The notes: generated from the sequence alone by a model not told the origin. Positions 31,056 to 42,844 are shown, numbered from the stretch's first letter. The stretch: DNA of 64,000 nt from Cynocephalus volans (GCF_027409185.1 NC_084464.1:48211095-48275094), one strand, 5' to 3'. Numbers and translations: made by a program.

Positions 31056-31079
31056 CAGCTCAGCCGTCAAGGAATGGCT

Positions 31080-31290
31080 GGCTGACACCTGGGCACTCAC
31101 AGTCAGGAGACCTGGATTCAAGCTCCAGCTCAACTGCTTATTAGCCATGTGACTGGGCTGAGTCATGCCACCTCTCGGAGCCTCAGCCTGGTCAGCTGCA
31201 AAACGGTGATAATAAAACCTGCTCCACCTATTTCACAGGGCGATGTGAGGATTCCATGAAATCAGTGATATTGCAAGTGCTTTGAAACAG
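31080..31290 (+). repeat. MIR SINE
   Basis: Sense: AGTCAGGAGACCTGGATTC, TATTAGCCATGTGACTGGGC, GGAGCCTCAGCCTGGTCAG. It faces the preceding MIR about 25 bp away. Confidence 0.85.
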
Positions 31291-31299
31291 CAGCAAAGG

Positions 31300-32495
31300 G
31301 CAACAGAAATGAAGAACTCCTGGTGATCTCTTCAGAGAAGTAAGTGTTTCCTGGGTTATCTCATGGTGACACTCTAGCTCTTCATCTCCTCAGCCTATCC
31401 TCAACACCCTGAGTGTCAGAAAGACAGAACCTGGACCTTGGGCGTCTCTTCCAATATTGTCTTGGTACAGAGGGAGAAGGGTATGACAGACTGTATCCAC
31501 TTAAGTATTCCAAGCAAACATATTACAGCATTGGCTTAGGGTTCAATCCTATGTCCGAATTTCATTGAGTGTCCCTTTTTCCTGTCTGTCATAAAACAAA
31601 CAGGCTTTCAGCTACTTGGGCAAGATTTAACTAGCGATCAGCCCTAGAGATAAGTGGATCACGCTCAACAAACTCACATGGGAATAATTTGTACCCTAGA
31701 GCGGTTTATAATTTATATTTTTGAACCCACAGTCAGGGAGTTATCTTTGTAGGGAGTTGTAGAGACACAGTCTCCTCTATTCTACACACCCCCTCTGACC
31801 AGGACTGAGACGGCTGAAAAACAGAACAAATGATCAGGAAAATGAGCAGTGGGCACAAATCACACTCAAATGTGTAAACAGCTTACTCTAAGACTAAAGA
31901 TTTGAGGGCAGACCCTTTTTTAGTTGGTCTGTTCTCTCTACCACTACCCGCTACTCTCTTACCCTCAATACCTATAGCACTAGGCACAGTACATCACACA
32001 AATTTGCAGAGAATGTTTGTGAAATGAATGGAATTAGGGGAAAAAGAATACAGTGATTTTACAAGATTACTGGAGATGAAGGCAAAAGCTGGTCTGTGAT
32101 TCCTCCATGGGAACAGCTTGTTTGTGTCTCTTTTGTTGTGGCCTCTCCCTTCTGGAAACGTAATGTCCCCTCCTCATGCTGCATTTAACTCTATCTAACC
32201 TTAGAAGAACTGTATTTCCAAACCTCAAATCAGGAAACAAGGCTTGATGGAATACTTGAAACCAAGAATCTGTATTCCAGAAGGATCCGTGCCCTTCTCT
32301 TTGCACTTGGATTTATACTATCTTCTTTCTGCATTTTGGCAGATTGTTCTCAACCCAACTTGCCAGTTTACAGCTTTCTTTACAGTGATTGAGTTAGTCC
32401 TAAATACAGCTGGGGAGATCCCTTACACTTATCAGTAGACTTTCAAATTAACTAACTCATGGCTTGTTGGTCCTATTCTGAAGTTCGCTCATTTC
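31300..32495. other. Mostly unassigned unique DNA
   Basis: A weak L2 3-prime trace occurs at 31,965-32,030 (ACTAGGCACAGTACATC, GAAATGAATGG). Nothing else is recognised. Confidence 0.4.
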
Positions 32496-32512
32496 TCAAT
32501 TTCCCTCTTCTA

Positions 32513-32685
32513 TGTTTTTTTTTTTTTCTAAAAAGATGACCAGTAAGGGGATCTTAACCCTTGACTTGGTGTTGTCAGCACCACGCTCACCCAGTGAGCT
32601 AACAGGCCATCCCTATATGGGATCCGAACCCATGGCCTTAGTGTTATCAGCACCGCACTCACCCGAGTGAGCCACGGCCCAGCCC
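32513..32685 (-). mobile_element. CYN tRNA-Ile SINE, dimer
   Basis: Reversed tail of T, then GATGACCAGTAAGGGGATC, with the first unit ending GAGCCACGGCCCAGCCC. A perfect 16-bp duplication CAATTTCCCTCTTCTA lies at 32497-32512 and 32686-32701. Confidence 0.95.
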
Positions 32686-32799
32686 CAATTTCCCTCTTCT
32701 AATGTACTTCCTGGAGCCCACTAGGCTATCCATCCACTACCCAGAGCCTAGGTGGGGTGAGTAGAATGTGGTAAGGGCTCTGTCCATGGAGAGAGCGCT

Positions 32800-32915
32800 C
32801 ATGTGCTCACTGGTACAGGAGCAGCCTTGGATTCTAATTCCAGTTCTGCCTCTAATCAATGATGTATCCTTTGACGAGTCAGTTCTCCCTGGGTCTCGTA
32901 TTCAAAATGGTGAAG
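32800..32915 (+). repeat. MIR fragment
   Basis: Sense but diverged: GGATTCTAATTCCAGTTCTG, then GATGTATCCTTTGACGAGTC. Confidence 0.6.
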
Positions 32916-33184
32916 AATTGTGGGAGGCAGATTCAAAATCTTAATGGTCTCTTGCAAGTCAAGCACTCAATGAGTCAGGGGATGTGAGAATTTGCCCATA
33001 TACCCTGCTTGCTCCTATCTAAGGCAAACAGCTTCACTGGGCACAAGATCCATCCCCTCACTCTGGCAATTCTCCCTCCTCTCTCCTGCATCATCTGTTT
33101 TTCCTTCTTTGCTGAATCATTCTCATCAGCACATAAATATGCTGTAATTTCACCCATCTTAAAAAAAAGTCTCTCTTGACCCTA

Positions 33185-33775
33185 TGTCTTAGTTCATTTT
33201 GTGTTGCTGTAACAAAATACCAGAGACTGAGTAATTTATAAGAAAAAAAATTTATTTAGATCATGGTTCTGAAGGCTGGGAAGTCCAAGATTGAGGTCCT
33301 GGCATCAGGTGAGGGTCTTCTTACTGCCTCACAACAAGACAGAAGGCGTCACATGAGCAAGAGAGCAAGAGCAAATGAGAGAGAGAGAGAAAGGGGAGAG
33401 AATGGGGCCCAACTCATCCTTTTCTGAGGAACCCACTCTCACCATAATGTCATTAATTCATTTGTAAGGGCAGTGCCTCTTAAAGGTCCCACTTATCAAC
33501 ACTATTGCACTGAGGATTAAGTTTCCAACACAGGGTTGGCTGGTTAGCTCAGTTGGTTAGAGTGCAGTGTTGTAACACCAAGGTCAAGGGTTCACATCTC
33601 CGTACCAGCCAGCCACCAAACAAAACAAAACGACAATTTCCAACACATCCCTTCCCACCAACTGCTCTGCAACAACATCTTAGATTGTAAAAATAATAAT
33701 AATATTAATAAATAAATTTTTTAAAAATTTCCAACATATGAACTTTGGGAGACACACTCAAACCATAGCACCCTA
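33185..33775 (-). mobile_element. MaLR-type solo LTR split by a CYN SINE
   Basis: The plus strand starts TGTCTTAGTTCATTTTGTG and contains GAGACTGAGTAATTTATAAG and GGCTGGGAAGTCCAAGATTG. It ends ACTCAAACCATAGCA, so the LTR is on the minus strand. The SINE at 33532 interrupts it. An ATAA-rich strip at 33,690-33,720 may be another small insertion. No internal retroviral genes are present. Confidence 0.78.
33532..33633 (+). mobile_element. CYN SINE monomer inside an LTR
   Basis: GGGTTGGCTGGTTAGCTCAG, B box GGTTCACATC, CAAAACAAAA tail. The duplicated LTR target is GTTTCCAACAC before and ATTTCCAACAC after. TTTCCAACAT recurs at 33,730, so this LTR stretch appears three times. Confidence 0.9.
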
Positions 33776-33789
33776 CTTCATCTCCAGCT

Positions 33790-34185
33790 TTCAACCCATT
33801 TCTCTACTCCACTTTAAAGGAAAACTCTGAAATAACTATTTATACTTTCTTCCATTCCATTCTCCCTTGAGCCCAATTCAATATGTCCAGTGTGGTTAAA
33901 TCTAACGGTCATAACTTAATCTTCACCTTACTTGACTGCTCAAGGATCAGTTCATCATCCCTTCTTTCTTGAATATTTTTTCTCCCAGCTTCCAAGACAC
34001 TACATTTTGTTGGTTATTCCTTCAGGGTCTCCTGTGCTAGGTTCTCCTCATCTCCTTGACCTCTGAATGCTGGAGGGTCCCAGGGCTCAGTCCTTGAATC
34101 TGTTCCGTATCTCCATCACTCTGTTGCTGATCTCATTCAGTCTCATGGCATTGGATACCACCTGGCATAGCCTGGGTTCCCCTAG
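33790..34185. other. Unassigned unique DNA
   Basis: No recognised repeat or exon. Confidence 0.4.
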
Positions 34186-34365
34186 AAGCAGAACCTTAAT
34201 AAAAGGTTTGCATGCAGGTAGCTTATATGGGAATGAAATTTCAGAAAGCAGAAATGAGGGACCGGGAAAGAGAAACAGAGAAGAAAGGAAAAACAACTCA
34301 AGGATGCTTTCTTTAGCTGACCACCACTGTGGGAGAGACATGCCTGACCCCACCAAGAGTTAAAA
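34186..34365. repeat. Possible old interspersed repeat, not named
   Basis: AAGCAGAACCTTAATAAAAG, TGCATGCAGGTAGCTTATAT and GACCACCACTGTGGGAGAG have the feel of a dispersed mammalian repeat, but I cannot assign it. Confidence 0.3.
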
Positions 34366-34494
34366 AAGAGGAAGCATTTATCCATCAGCTTTCATTCACC
34401 ATTAGAGGAGAAAGTGAGTATTTCAGCGAACGGCAAGAATGAAGAGACAAAATTACTAACCCCTAATATATGCCCTCTCCTGCCCATCAGTTCA

Positions 34495-34740
34495 GTGGAG
34501 TGAAGTGGCAAGAGTGGGGTGACTTTGGGTTTGACCTGGGGGCTGAGTTCTACCCAGCCTTGTTCTTGCTGTGTAACTTAGGCGAGTTATTTAATCTTTC
34601 TGAACCTTGGTGTCCTCATCTACAAAATGAGTTAAGATTTTACCTACACTGCAATGAGTTGTGAGGATTACATGAAATAACACAAAAAACTGCTTAGTAG
34701 AATGCCACAGACAAGCAGTAAGTAGTACTATGCTTATTAC
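34495..34740 (+). repeat. MIR SINE
   Basis: Sense: TTGCTGTGTAACTTAGGCG, AACCTTGGTGTCCTCATC, TGTGAGGATTACATGAAATA. Confidence 0.8.
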
Positions 34741-34744
34741 TGTG

Positions 34745-35550
34745 ATTCTTTGACCATATCTATCATAGGAATATGCAGCAATATGTCCCTGGGCCAACTG
34801 TAAGAAAGTTGCAAATGGCATAGAGGGTTGTACTGTGGAGCAGTGAGATGCAGGGGACACATAATGGAGGGTGCTGAGTGCCAAGCTGAAGTCTTGGCAC
34901 TGCAAAGTTACTAAAGTATCTTGACCAGTGGACACACAGTACATTAAGTGCCTGTGACAGGAGAGAGAACCTGAAGGCCAAAAGACCAACAGCCTGCCAC
35001 CATCTGGCCCCCTCAAGTCCCTGCCATCTCTCCATCAGTGCTCGTTCCTTGTCCTGTTGCAGCGACCTGCTTCAGACCTCTGTATGGCCATTTCCCTGGA
35101 AGGCCATCGAGAGCAGGGACAGGATATGGTCATCCTGACCCTCAGAGCTTGGCACAGGCCTGGTACACAGGAAGGCTCCATGAGTGTTTGTGGAAGTCTT
35201 AATAACCTAGAGTGGCTGCAAGGGCAATAATTCCCATGTGACGATGAAAACCTGGGTGAGGATGGAGGTAGCGAGAAAGCCTGGCTGAAGCCTGTAAGCT
35301 TTCCAGTCATCTGCCCATTCCTTGCAAGGAACTTGAACTCCCCACACAATGCTCTGGTTACCACTTGGCTTCTATTTGACACAAAGATTCAGGTTCACCT
35401 AACAGACTTTTTTTCTCTTTGAAATGAGACAATTGGCATTCTATTTTATATTCCAATCAAACAAAATCAGACAAAATCAGGCGAGGGCCCAATTCTCGGA
35501 CTTTGATAAATAATTTAACCAGGGTGATAAATGCTGCTTTAGATGGCCCT
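34745..35550. other. Unassigned DNA, possible L2 trace
   Basis: GAGCTTGGCACAGGCCTGG and GGAAGGCTCCATGAGTG at 35,145-35,190 suggest an L2 3-prime end. The remainder is unrecognised. Confidence 0.35.
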
Positions 35551-35555
35551 GTCCT

Positions 35556-35655
35556 GAGCTGGCTGGTTAGCTCAGTTAGTTAGAGTGTGGGTGCTATAAC
35601 ACCAAGGTCAGAGGTTCAGATCCCTGTATTGGCCAGCCAGGGCAAAAAAAAAAAA
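35556..35655 (+). mobile_element. CYN SINE monomer
   Basis: GAGCTGGCTGGTTAGCTCAG with A14 tail. The TSD is AGATGGCCCTGTCCTG before and AGATGGCCCAGTCCTG after. Confidence 0.93.
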
Positions 35656-35979
35656 AAGATGGCCCAGTCCTGGGACACTCCAGCCAGCAGGCTTTTTCCA
35701 AATAACCATCACTCATCTATATTTGAATTTCTACTCATCTCACATAGTTGGAGTCCATTGTTCCTCTGACATAACATTTCTCAATTTTGTCCTGCCAACT
35801 GGTAAGTTTCCTGAGGACAGCCAAGGTCCATAGCTAAAAACATACTGTTAAAAGGATCAATCATCTGCTGTGAATTTAAACCCAGAAAGGAAAGGAAGAT
35901 CCTGCAATAAATAGAAACCACTATTTCTTGTCCAGGGATTATTTCATTGAGGTTTTGATACAGAAAAAAAAAAACACAA

Positions 35980-36100
35980 GCAAATTAATGTGGACCAATG
36001 AAGGAATGGTTATGTGAATTATGGTATGTATGTTCAACACATGCTGTACAGCTATAGTCCACATAGATTATGTATAGTAATCTGGAAAATAGTGTGATAT
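35980..36100 (+). mobile_element. L1 3-prime fragment (probable)
   Basis: GGAATGGTTATGTGAATTAT and CATGCTGTACAGCTATAGTC resemble the L1 3-prime region. It is short and diverged. Confidence 0.45.
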
Positions 36101-36104
36101 ATAT

Positions 36105-36600
36105 TTGCGACAGTCAGAGTTGCAGCAAGAAAGAGATAGCACACTCAAAATTGGCAAATTTGAGGAGAATTTAATAAAGGGGCTATTTACAAAGGGGTGG
36201 GCAGCATTTGCAAAAGCAACAGAGCAGGGGGGAGCTGTTTCCTTTTCTAGATCAAGCCTGAAGGGGGCAAGGAGAGAGCTACCTGGAGAGGGCCCCAGAC
36301 AGGAGCTGGGGCCTCTGGTGGAGGGATGCCGCTAGTCTGTGGTGATCTGAAAGGGAGGAAGGGGAAGAAATATCCCTTAAATCCAACCAGAAGCCAGAGG
36401 AGGGCATGGGAGCAAGCACACAGCAGCCTCCTGGAGCATAGAGCAGGGTCAAGGCCATTGGCGGGCAAACAGGCGTCCAGCACCACAACATATATATTCA
36501 CATTTGAAAACAGATCAATGGGAAATCCACCCACCCCAAAGGCTATCATTATTATATGAAGGTGTTGGAGAGTGAGCTGGGGATTTTGATGAGATCAATT
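36105..36600. other. Purine-rich sequence, possible old repeat
   Basis: GAGGAGAATTTAATAAAGGG and GGCTATTTACAAAGGGGTGG look like part of a dispersed mammalian repeat that I cannot name. Frames on both strands are open only because of composition. Confidence 0.3.
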
Positions 36601-36628
36601 ATCAATAACGTGGCTAAATTGCTTTTTT

Positions 36629-36808
36629 ATTTTATTTATTTTTTAATTTTTTTAAAGATGACCGGTATGGGGATCTTAATCCTTGACTTGGTGTTGTCAG
36701 CACCACGCTCTCCCAAGTGAGCTAACCAGCCATCCCTATATAGGGATCCAAACTGGTGGCCTTGGTGTTATCAGCACCACACTGTCCGAAGTGAGCCTCG
36801 GGCTGGCC
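36629..36808 (-). mobile_element. CYN tRNA-Ile SINE, dimer
   Basis: Reversed tail of TTTA units, GATGACCGGTATGGGGATC, reversed start GCCTCGGGCTGGCCC. The TSD is TAAATTGCTTTTT at 36615 and 36810. Confidence 0.93.
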
Positions 36809-36814
36809 CTAAAT

Positions 36815-38015
36815 TGCTTTTTAAATAAAACACAGTCAATGAAATAAGTTGGGGGAAAGCGTATGGGGAGGAGGTGGAGCAGCTTAAGTCTTCCCCTCCT
36901 TTTCCTCCAAGGCAGCAGCTTGAGGCACCTTCTGGAATCTTTCCAATCCCTTCATTTCACAAAAGGGAGAATGACTTGGTCAAAGTGTAAAACAGGTGAG
37001 CAGCAAGCCGGGAGGAAATCTCGATCTCCTCCTGCACAAGTTTCCCAAAGGTCCTCACTTCTCCACTCATCTCTATACCACCCTGCCACCCTTCCCCCCT
37101 CCGCTTACCCTCTTCCCGTTCTCCTTTTGAGGGCAAATCCAAGAGCTACCCTGATTTGAAGCAGCTAAACAGCCTCACACCCTTAATCTCACTGTCTGAA
37201 TGATAGCTCCTGCAGGGCAGCTCATTCCATTCAAGCCGTTCACGCCCTCCTCTGAGTAGCTGGGTGGTCTCTTCTGCCCAAGTGGGGGCTGCTTGCCCTT
37301 CCTTCCACTTAGCATTCCCCCAGGAGTCGAGGACTTCCCCAGAGCCAGGCATTCACCTCCAAAACAATATCCAGATAGGACACAGCCCTCCCAACCCCCT
37401 TTCAGGGCCAGACTATAAAATAAAGCCGCGTGGGCTTTGCACCCCTGGACAGAATCCTTTGTCTGGGTTGGAAACAGCCTGAAAAGATGAAAGGGCTTCC
37501 ACTCTGACCTCTTCACCTCTTGTTATCTTGTGCCCACTCCCCTCAGACTCTCTGAAGCAGACAGCAGCATTTTCCCATGGTCACTGGGGTTAACAACGTC
37601 TTAGCAGCTAACCAGGAAAGGAATGTGAGGAATGTACCTGCCTAAGGGGCGATTATTTTCATCAAGGACAGGCTGAAATGGATAATGAGGTCAAAAACAA
37701 ACGCCATCTCTTTCTCAAAGGACTCTCTAAAGAGAGGCTATTAGATATAGTTCATTAGTTGGGGGGTTGGGGGTGGGGGTGTAGAGAGCTACTTTTTAGA
37801 CCGTTGCCTGAAGAGAGATGGAGGCATGTTGCCAAGTTTAGACTCTTCTGCAAGTCAGTGGGGGGCTAAGTTTAGATTCAGAGTCAAGCTTCTGGATATC
37901 TGAGTTTCATTCAGGTATAGGCAACAAGTGACATCCTGGGCTCAAAGAAAAGATTGCCAGAGAATGTATTATAATGATACGAGTGGTGTCCACAGTAAAA
38001 AACCTAATATCCAAA
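36815..38015. other. Unassigned unique DNA
   Basis: No repeat recognised over 1.2 kb. A G-rich strip lies at 37,760-37,780 (GGGGGGTTGGGGGTGGGGGT). Confidence 0.4.
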
Positions 38016-38099
38016 AATGAAATTTAGAAATCTGATGAACCAGAGTCAATATATAAAAACATATTTATCACATATTAGCATCTTTATAAAATGTCCCCT

Positions 38100-38445
38100 T
38101 TTCGTTACCATCGCCATCTCTGTAATTCAGGTTCTAACTCCCCACTCTTCACCCCCAGATTTCAACATAACTCGAACCGGAATCTCTACTTGTACCCTTC
38201 CAATTCATCATGCATCCAATACAGTTCATCTTAAAATGGAATTCAGAAACCTCCATATGCTCATTGAGGCTGAATGTGATAAGGTGTGTGCTAGCTCAGT
38301 GCCTGAGCAGAATAGACATTCCTTTCCCTTCCATTTTTCTTTTTACCCCCATAAAATGAAGTCTGAACTCTCTAGACTGGCATTTAAAGCCCTCCAAAAT
38401 CTGAACCTAATTAACTTTCAATCCTAACATTCTCTGTGCATCCCC
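38100..38445 (+). repeat. L2 relic (3-prime half clearer)
   Basis: AATGAAGTCTGAACTCTCTA, GCATTTAAAGCCCTCCAAAA and CTGAACCTAATTAACTTTC match the L2 region before its 3-prime end. Confidence 0.55.
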
Positions 38446-38463
38446 TAAAAAGACCACTTTCCA

Positions 38464-38566
38464 GGGCTGTCTGGTTAACTCAGTTGGTTAGAGTGTGGTG
38501 TTGATAACATCAAGGTCAAGGGTTCCAGAAAGCTGCCAAAAACAAACAAACAAATCCAAACAAACA
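38464..38566 (+). mobile_element. CYN SINE monomer, internally deleted
   Basis: GGGCTGTCTGGTTAACTCAG is intact, but the part after the B box is shortened (GGTTCCAGAAAGCTGCC). The tail is CAAA units. The TSD is AAAGACCACTTTCCA at 38448 and 38569. Confidence 0.9.
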
Positions 38567-38919
38567 AAAAAAGACCACTTTCCAATAAAAAACCCAGCTT
38601 TACTAACATGGTCTCTTGGCAAATGCCTTCGGCAGTGGTAGTGGCACAATAAACTCTTCGGAGTATATTTTGGTTCCTCTTTGGGTTTAATTTTCACATT
38701 TTAAAAAAAATTAGGCTTGGTTCACATGCTGGAACACTATGGGGATATAGGGAAGACCAAAGCTGACCTCCCAGAGTGCCCCATCAGACAGGAAGGGGCC
38801 TGAACCTGCACTCACAGGTGCTGGAGGAAAAAAATCACACCCTACCGGAAAAAAAGGAAAAAAGGCATCTACAAAGAAAAGGGAAAAGAAGAAACTGGGA
38901 ATATAAAGAAAAGTGATTA

Positions 38920-39095
38920 AAACCATAGGTGCTACCTAACCTGGACTAGTGTCTTAACTTCCCTCTAAGCCTCAGTTTCCTCAACTGTAAAGTGACGTTC
39001 ACAATACCTACACCTTTTAGGGTTATTGTGTTATAAAAAAAAGTAAGTAAAGCACTTAACAGAGTGTCTGGAACATATTCAGTTCTGTAGATGAT
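38920..39095 (+). repeat. MIR SINE
   Basis: Sense: CTAAGCCTCAGTTTCCTCAA, TGTAAAGTGACGTTCACAAT, AGGGTTATTGTGTTATAAAA. Confidence 0.75.
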
Positions 39096-39189
39096 GATGA
39101 TGGGGTGATGTAGACTGATACCTGCGTAAGTTGTTCTTTGCGTAAAAAAATAAGCCAACTCTCTGTAGAACATGCTGCACTCCAAGTTC

Positions 39190-39545
39190 CCTGATCAGGC
39201 TGTGTTCACTCCGTCCTTTGTACCTTTGCTCCAGCTCCTCTCTGGGTTTGGAATGTACCCTCCCTTCCTCTTATCTCAAGACTCAGCTCAAAGGACACCT
39301 TCCCACTGAGGCCATCCCAGACCAGCACCTCACCCCCACCAGAAGAGTAATTTCCTCCTTTACAAAGTCCTATAGCTCTGGGATAACATGTCTCACGTTG
39401 TGTGATAATGGCTTGCCTATGTGTTGGCAAAGTTAGCATGTTAACTTCTCGAGTACTAGTTTTGGAATTCCCAGCATCTACACGGTCCCAGATCTAACCC
39501 ACCTGTATAGGTCCTCAGTAAGTGTTTGTGGAATGAATGAACGAA
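39190..39545 (+). repeat. L2 3-prime end
   Basis: ACCTTTGCTCCAGCTCCTCT, CAAGACTCAGCTCAAAGGAC, CTTCCCACTGAGGCCATCCC and the terminus AGTAAGTGTTTGTGGAATGA. Confidence 0.85.
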
Positions 39546-39549
39546 GAGA

Positions 39550-40230
39550 TGGCTTGTCCCTGAGGGCACCTGCATGGCTTCGAACCAAATCCCACCCACT
39601 CAGCCTCTCAACCTTCAGACCCCTAACCACATCTGTTTGAGAAGAATCGCCATTCCTGGCAGATCTCCGGAACCTAAAGATACAGAGTGTTATACCGCAT
39701 TTTCAGCTGCTGTCTCCACCCCACCTCGTGTGACTGCTGACCAGCTGTAGGTGCCACAAGGCACATGACTCATGGTAGCCAAAAGATATTTTAGTACCCA
39801 AATTACAGAATTCAGTTATAGGACAGTGCTCAAACTGCTCCTCTTGGAAATGTCTGCTAATAAATCCATATAGCATAACTAACAACTTGACAGGCTTATA
39901 CCTTCCTTAGCTACTAGGAAACTCAGAGAAACAAAATGATAACTGATCACTTTGAATTTTTGTCCAGCAGTCACGAAAGACCCAAAGGATCCTCGTTCTT
40001 CTCCCTAGGCTGAGCCCCAGTCCCACCTATTCATTGTGAGATAAGGGGTCAAATTCAAGGGTGCAGTCTGTGGCCTCTGAATAGGACAAAGATACGGGGT
40101 CCTCACAGGAACAAAGCCAATGACCTCAGTCTTGTTAGCACCTATGACATTCAACTGTACTAATGGTCCACAGTCAGGGCTTCTGGGCTGAGAGAGAGGT
40201 AAAGCAGGGCAGGGGCTAAGAACTAAAGCT
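39550..40230. other. Unassigned unique DNA
   Basis: No recognised element or exon. Confidence 0.4.
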
Positions 40231-40234
40231 TGGT

Positions 40235-40425
40235 CTCCAGCCAGATTGGGGTTGCTCTAAGGATTCAGTAAGGGAAAGCATGTAACTTTCTGAGCCTGGG
40301 TTTCTTCATCTGCATGATGAAGATGATAACCTAACTCAGGGTTAGGAGGATGAAATATGATAATGTAAGGTACTCACGTTTAGTACCTCACACATAGTGA
40401 GTGATTCCTCAACAAATGCTACTGG
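40235..40425 (+). repeat. MIR SINE
   Basis: Sense: GAGCCTGGGTTTCTTCATCT, GCATGATGAAGATGATAACC, GTTAGGAGGATGAAATATGA. Confidence 0.75.
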
Positions 40426-40674
40426 AAAACTATAAATATATAAGCTGGAGTAATAGTGGTCCAGGAAATAAGCAGAAATTAGGTAGTACGTGTATCTGTG
40501 GGTTGGGAAGGGAGGAAAAAGGGAAGGATGGCTGCTCTAGGATGAATGTTGGTCTCCAAGAGCAAAGGCAGGGGGAGAGGCTGAGGTGAGGAGTAGGTAG
40601 CAGAGGTGACGAATCACCTATCCCAAGTCTGGGAGCTACCTGTTCATCTAATGGCCCCCTCCTTCCTAGCCATG

Positions 40675-41215
40675 TGTGTTAGTCCATTTCTGTTGCTTAT
40701 AACAAAATACACGGAACCAGGTATTTTATAAAGAAAACAAAATTTATTGCTTACAGTTTCTGAGGCTGGGAAGTCCAAAGTCCATCTCGTGGTGGTGACA
40801 GTGACGCAGGATCCTCACATTGCGAGATGATGGAAGCAGAGAGAGCAGAGAAAGAGACAGGCTCTCTCTCTTCTTTTAAAGCCCTCAGAACCACACCCCT
40901 GACCACCATTCTTAATCAATTCACTATGGCATGGTCCTACAATCCAATCACCTCTTCGAGGCTCCACCTTTCAATTACTGTAATAGGATTTCCCAACCTC
41001 TTAACAGTCACAGTGGGGTCCCAGTTTCTAATACTTAAAATTTGGGGGACCAATTCAAGCTTCAATGGGTGTTGTTTTTTTTTTTTTAATGACTGGCAAG
41101 AGGATCTTAACCTTTGACTTGGTGTTGTCAGCACCACGCTCTCCCAAGTGAGCCACAGGCCGGACCTCAAGCTTCAATGAGTTTTGGGGAACATAATTCA
41201 ATCCACTACACCATG
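40675..41215 (-). mobile_element. MaLR-type LTR split by a CYN SINE
   Basis: The plus strand starts TGTGTTAGTCCATTTCTGTT, contains TATTTTATAAAGAAAACAAA and GGCTGGGAAGTCCAAAGTCC, and ends ATTCAATCCACTACA. The SINE at 41071 lies near its reversed 5-prime end. Confidence 0.75.
41071..41166 (-). mobile_element. CYN SINE, single second-unit type
   Basis: Has the second-unit signature of the dimer (GGATCTTAACCTTTGACTTGG) but joins straight to a reversed start GAGCCACAGGCCGGACC, so the middle is deleted. TSD TCAAGCTTCAATG is on both sides. Confidence 0.88.
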
Positions 41216-41334
41216 AATCCTGCCTGGTCCAGGGCTCTGTTCCACTGGATCTACTAGGATCCCTCTGGGAGAGTCATTCAATCAATTACGGGTTTATATT
41301 TTAAGATCTGGAGGGAAATCTTAGATCTCATTAA

Positions 41335-41510
41335 ACTCCACCATTTCACATTGGTAATGAAGGAACGGGGGCCCAGAGGGAAAAAGTAACTTGCCCAAGG
41401 TAATCAGTTCTAATCTAGCCTCTGTCACTGACTTGCTGTGAGACCTTGGGCAAGTCACTTCCCCTCTCTGAGCCTGTAGTTTCCTCTGTAAAATGAGGGG
41501 CTTGAAGTAT
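41335..41510. repeat. Two MIR fragments, head to head
   Basis: An antisense piece (GGAACGGGGGCCCAGAGGGA, CTTGCCCAAGG) ends at about 41,403. A sense piece follows: GACTTGCTGTGAGACCTTGG, AGTCACTTCCCCTCTCTGAG. Confidence 0.7.
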
Positions 41511-41514
41511 TTAG

Positions 41515-42425
41515 AGATCTAAGTTCCCCTTCAACTCTGCTCTTTGCTGTAATAAAACAATAGTTCCTTCTACCATCCTCAAGTTTAGACTGAAGATTCC
41601 TCCTCCCCCCCCCCACCTACTCCACACACAAAAGTCAAGAAAAACATGTTTTGGATAACTTTTGAGCTCACTTAGTGTTAAACTGAGTGCTGGTGTTCAC
41701 CAGGGGTAAGAATGAGAAGGAAGAAACTGGTCACACAGAAGAAACTGCCAGAGGAAGTCAGTGGCTCCCAGGCGCTGCAGGGCTTCTGAGATCCTATCCC
41801 TGCAGGGCTTCCGAGAGCTGGCAGCACCACAGGGATAAATAAGGCCAACGACCACACCTTACATGGCCATCCCGGCAGCCACCCGGAATCCCGGGGATTA
41901 CGCAGACCTCTGGAGGACTTGGAGCAAGTGCACATCACCTGCTGCCGCCACAAGTGTGCCCAGGCTTCTGCAGCCTCTGTCTTGTGACTGAGGAATTTTT
42001 AAATGGAAGCTGAGCTCACAAAGAAGAAAATGTCTCCCTGATGTCACACAGTTGCTGCCAATTCATCAGCTTGAGCTAAAGGTCAGAGAGGGGGAAGCCA
42101 CTGCCCTAGGGTCCTGCTGCTGCTCCCTGAGATGGGGCTTCCCTTCCAGCAGGCTTCCTGCCAGCTGTGGAAGCCGAGGGCTATTTGTGTTTCCAGGGTA
42201 CAGGGCACGCACAGACAGAGGTAGTCCTAACACCACTTAGCTGCTTCTGACCTTTCTTTCTCAGATATTAACCAGTTCATCCTCCTGGCCCTCTCCTGCT
42301 GTAACTCTCTCTTCCATAGACAGTCAGGACGTACTTTGGAATCTCGACATAAAGCTGTCCCAAGGGTCCTTCCCTGGGATCAGTTCAGAGGAAAAACCAA
42401 ATTACACGGAGCTTCTCTTGGATTT
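41515..42425. other. Unassigned unique DNA
   Basis: A short near-duplicate occurs at 41,776-41,815 (GCAGGGCTTCTGAGA and GCAGGGCTTCCGAGA). No gene or repeat family is recognised. Confidence 0.4.
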
Positions 42426-42429
42426 TTAA

Positions 42430-42660
42430 TGACTAGATGCTGTGGTCAAAGAGCAAAGGCTAGGAATCCCATGTCTGGGGTCACAGCCTAGTTCTGCCAT
42501 TTCCTAGTAGCGTGATATTTGCAAGCTGCTTAACCTCTCTGAGCCTGCTTCCTGACCTGGAAAATGAGGATAATAAGAGTACTTATAGTGTGGCTCTGAG
42601 GATTCACTGTGAAGCAATAGTACAGAGACTGGCAGGTAGTAAGTGCTCAATAAATGTCAG
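42430..42660 (+). repeat. MIR SINE
   Basis: Sense and near complete: GATGCTGTGGTCAAAGAGC, GCTGCTTAACCTCTCTGAGC, GAGGATAATAAGAGTACTTA, AGTAAGTGCTCAATAAATG. Confidence 0.88.
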
Positions 42661-42664
42661 CTTG

Positions 42665-42840
42665 GAACCAACACTCACAGCTACCACTGGGCAAGTTACT
42701 TAATTTCCTCATCTGTCCAGTGGGGATAGGCATATGTAAATGGACAGAGTCACTGGGAGGATTTGATGAGAACGGATAAAAAGCCATTAACACAGCACCT
42801 AGCACCGGAAAAATAAACGGTGGCTGCTGAGACTATTATC
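42665..42840 (+). repeat. MIR SINE fragment
   Basis: CTGGGCAAGTTACTTAATTTC, CCTCATCTGTCCAGTGGGGA, ACAGCACCTAGCACCGGAAA. Directly follows another sense MIR. Confidence 0.78.
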
Positions 42841-42844
42841 TCCA

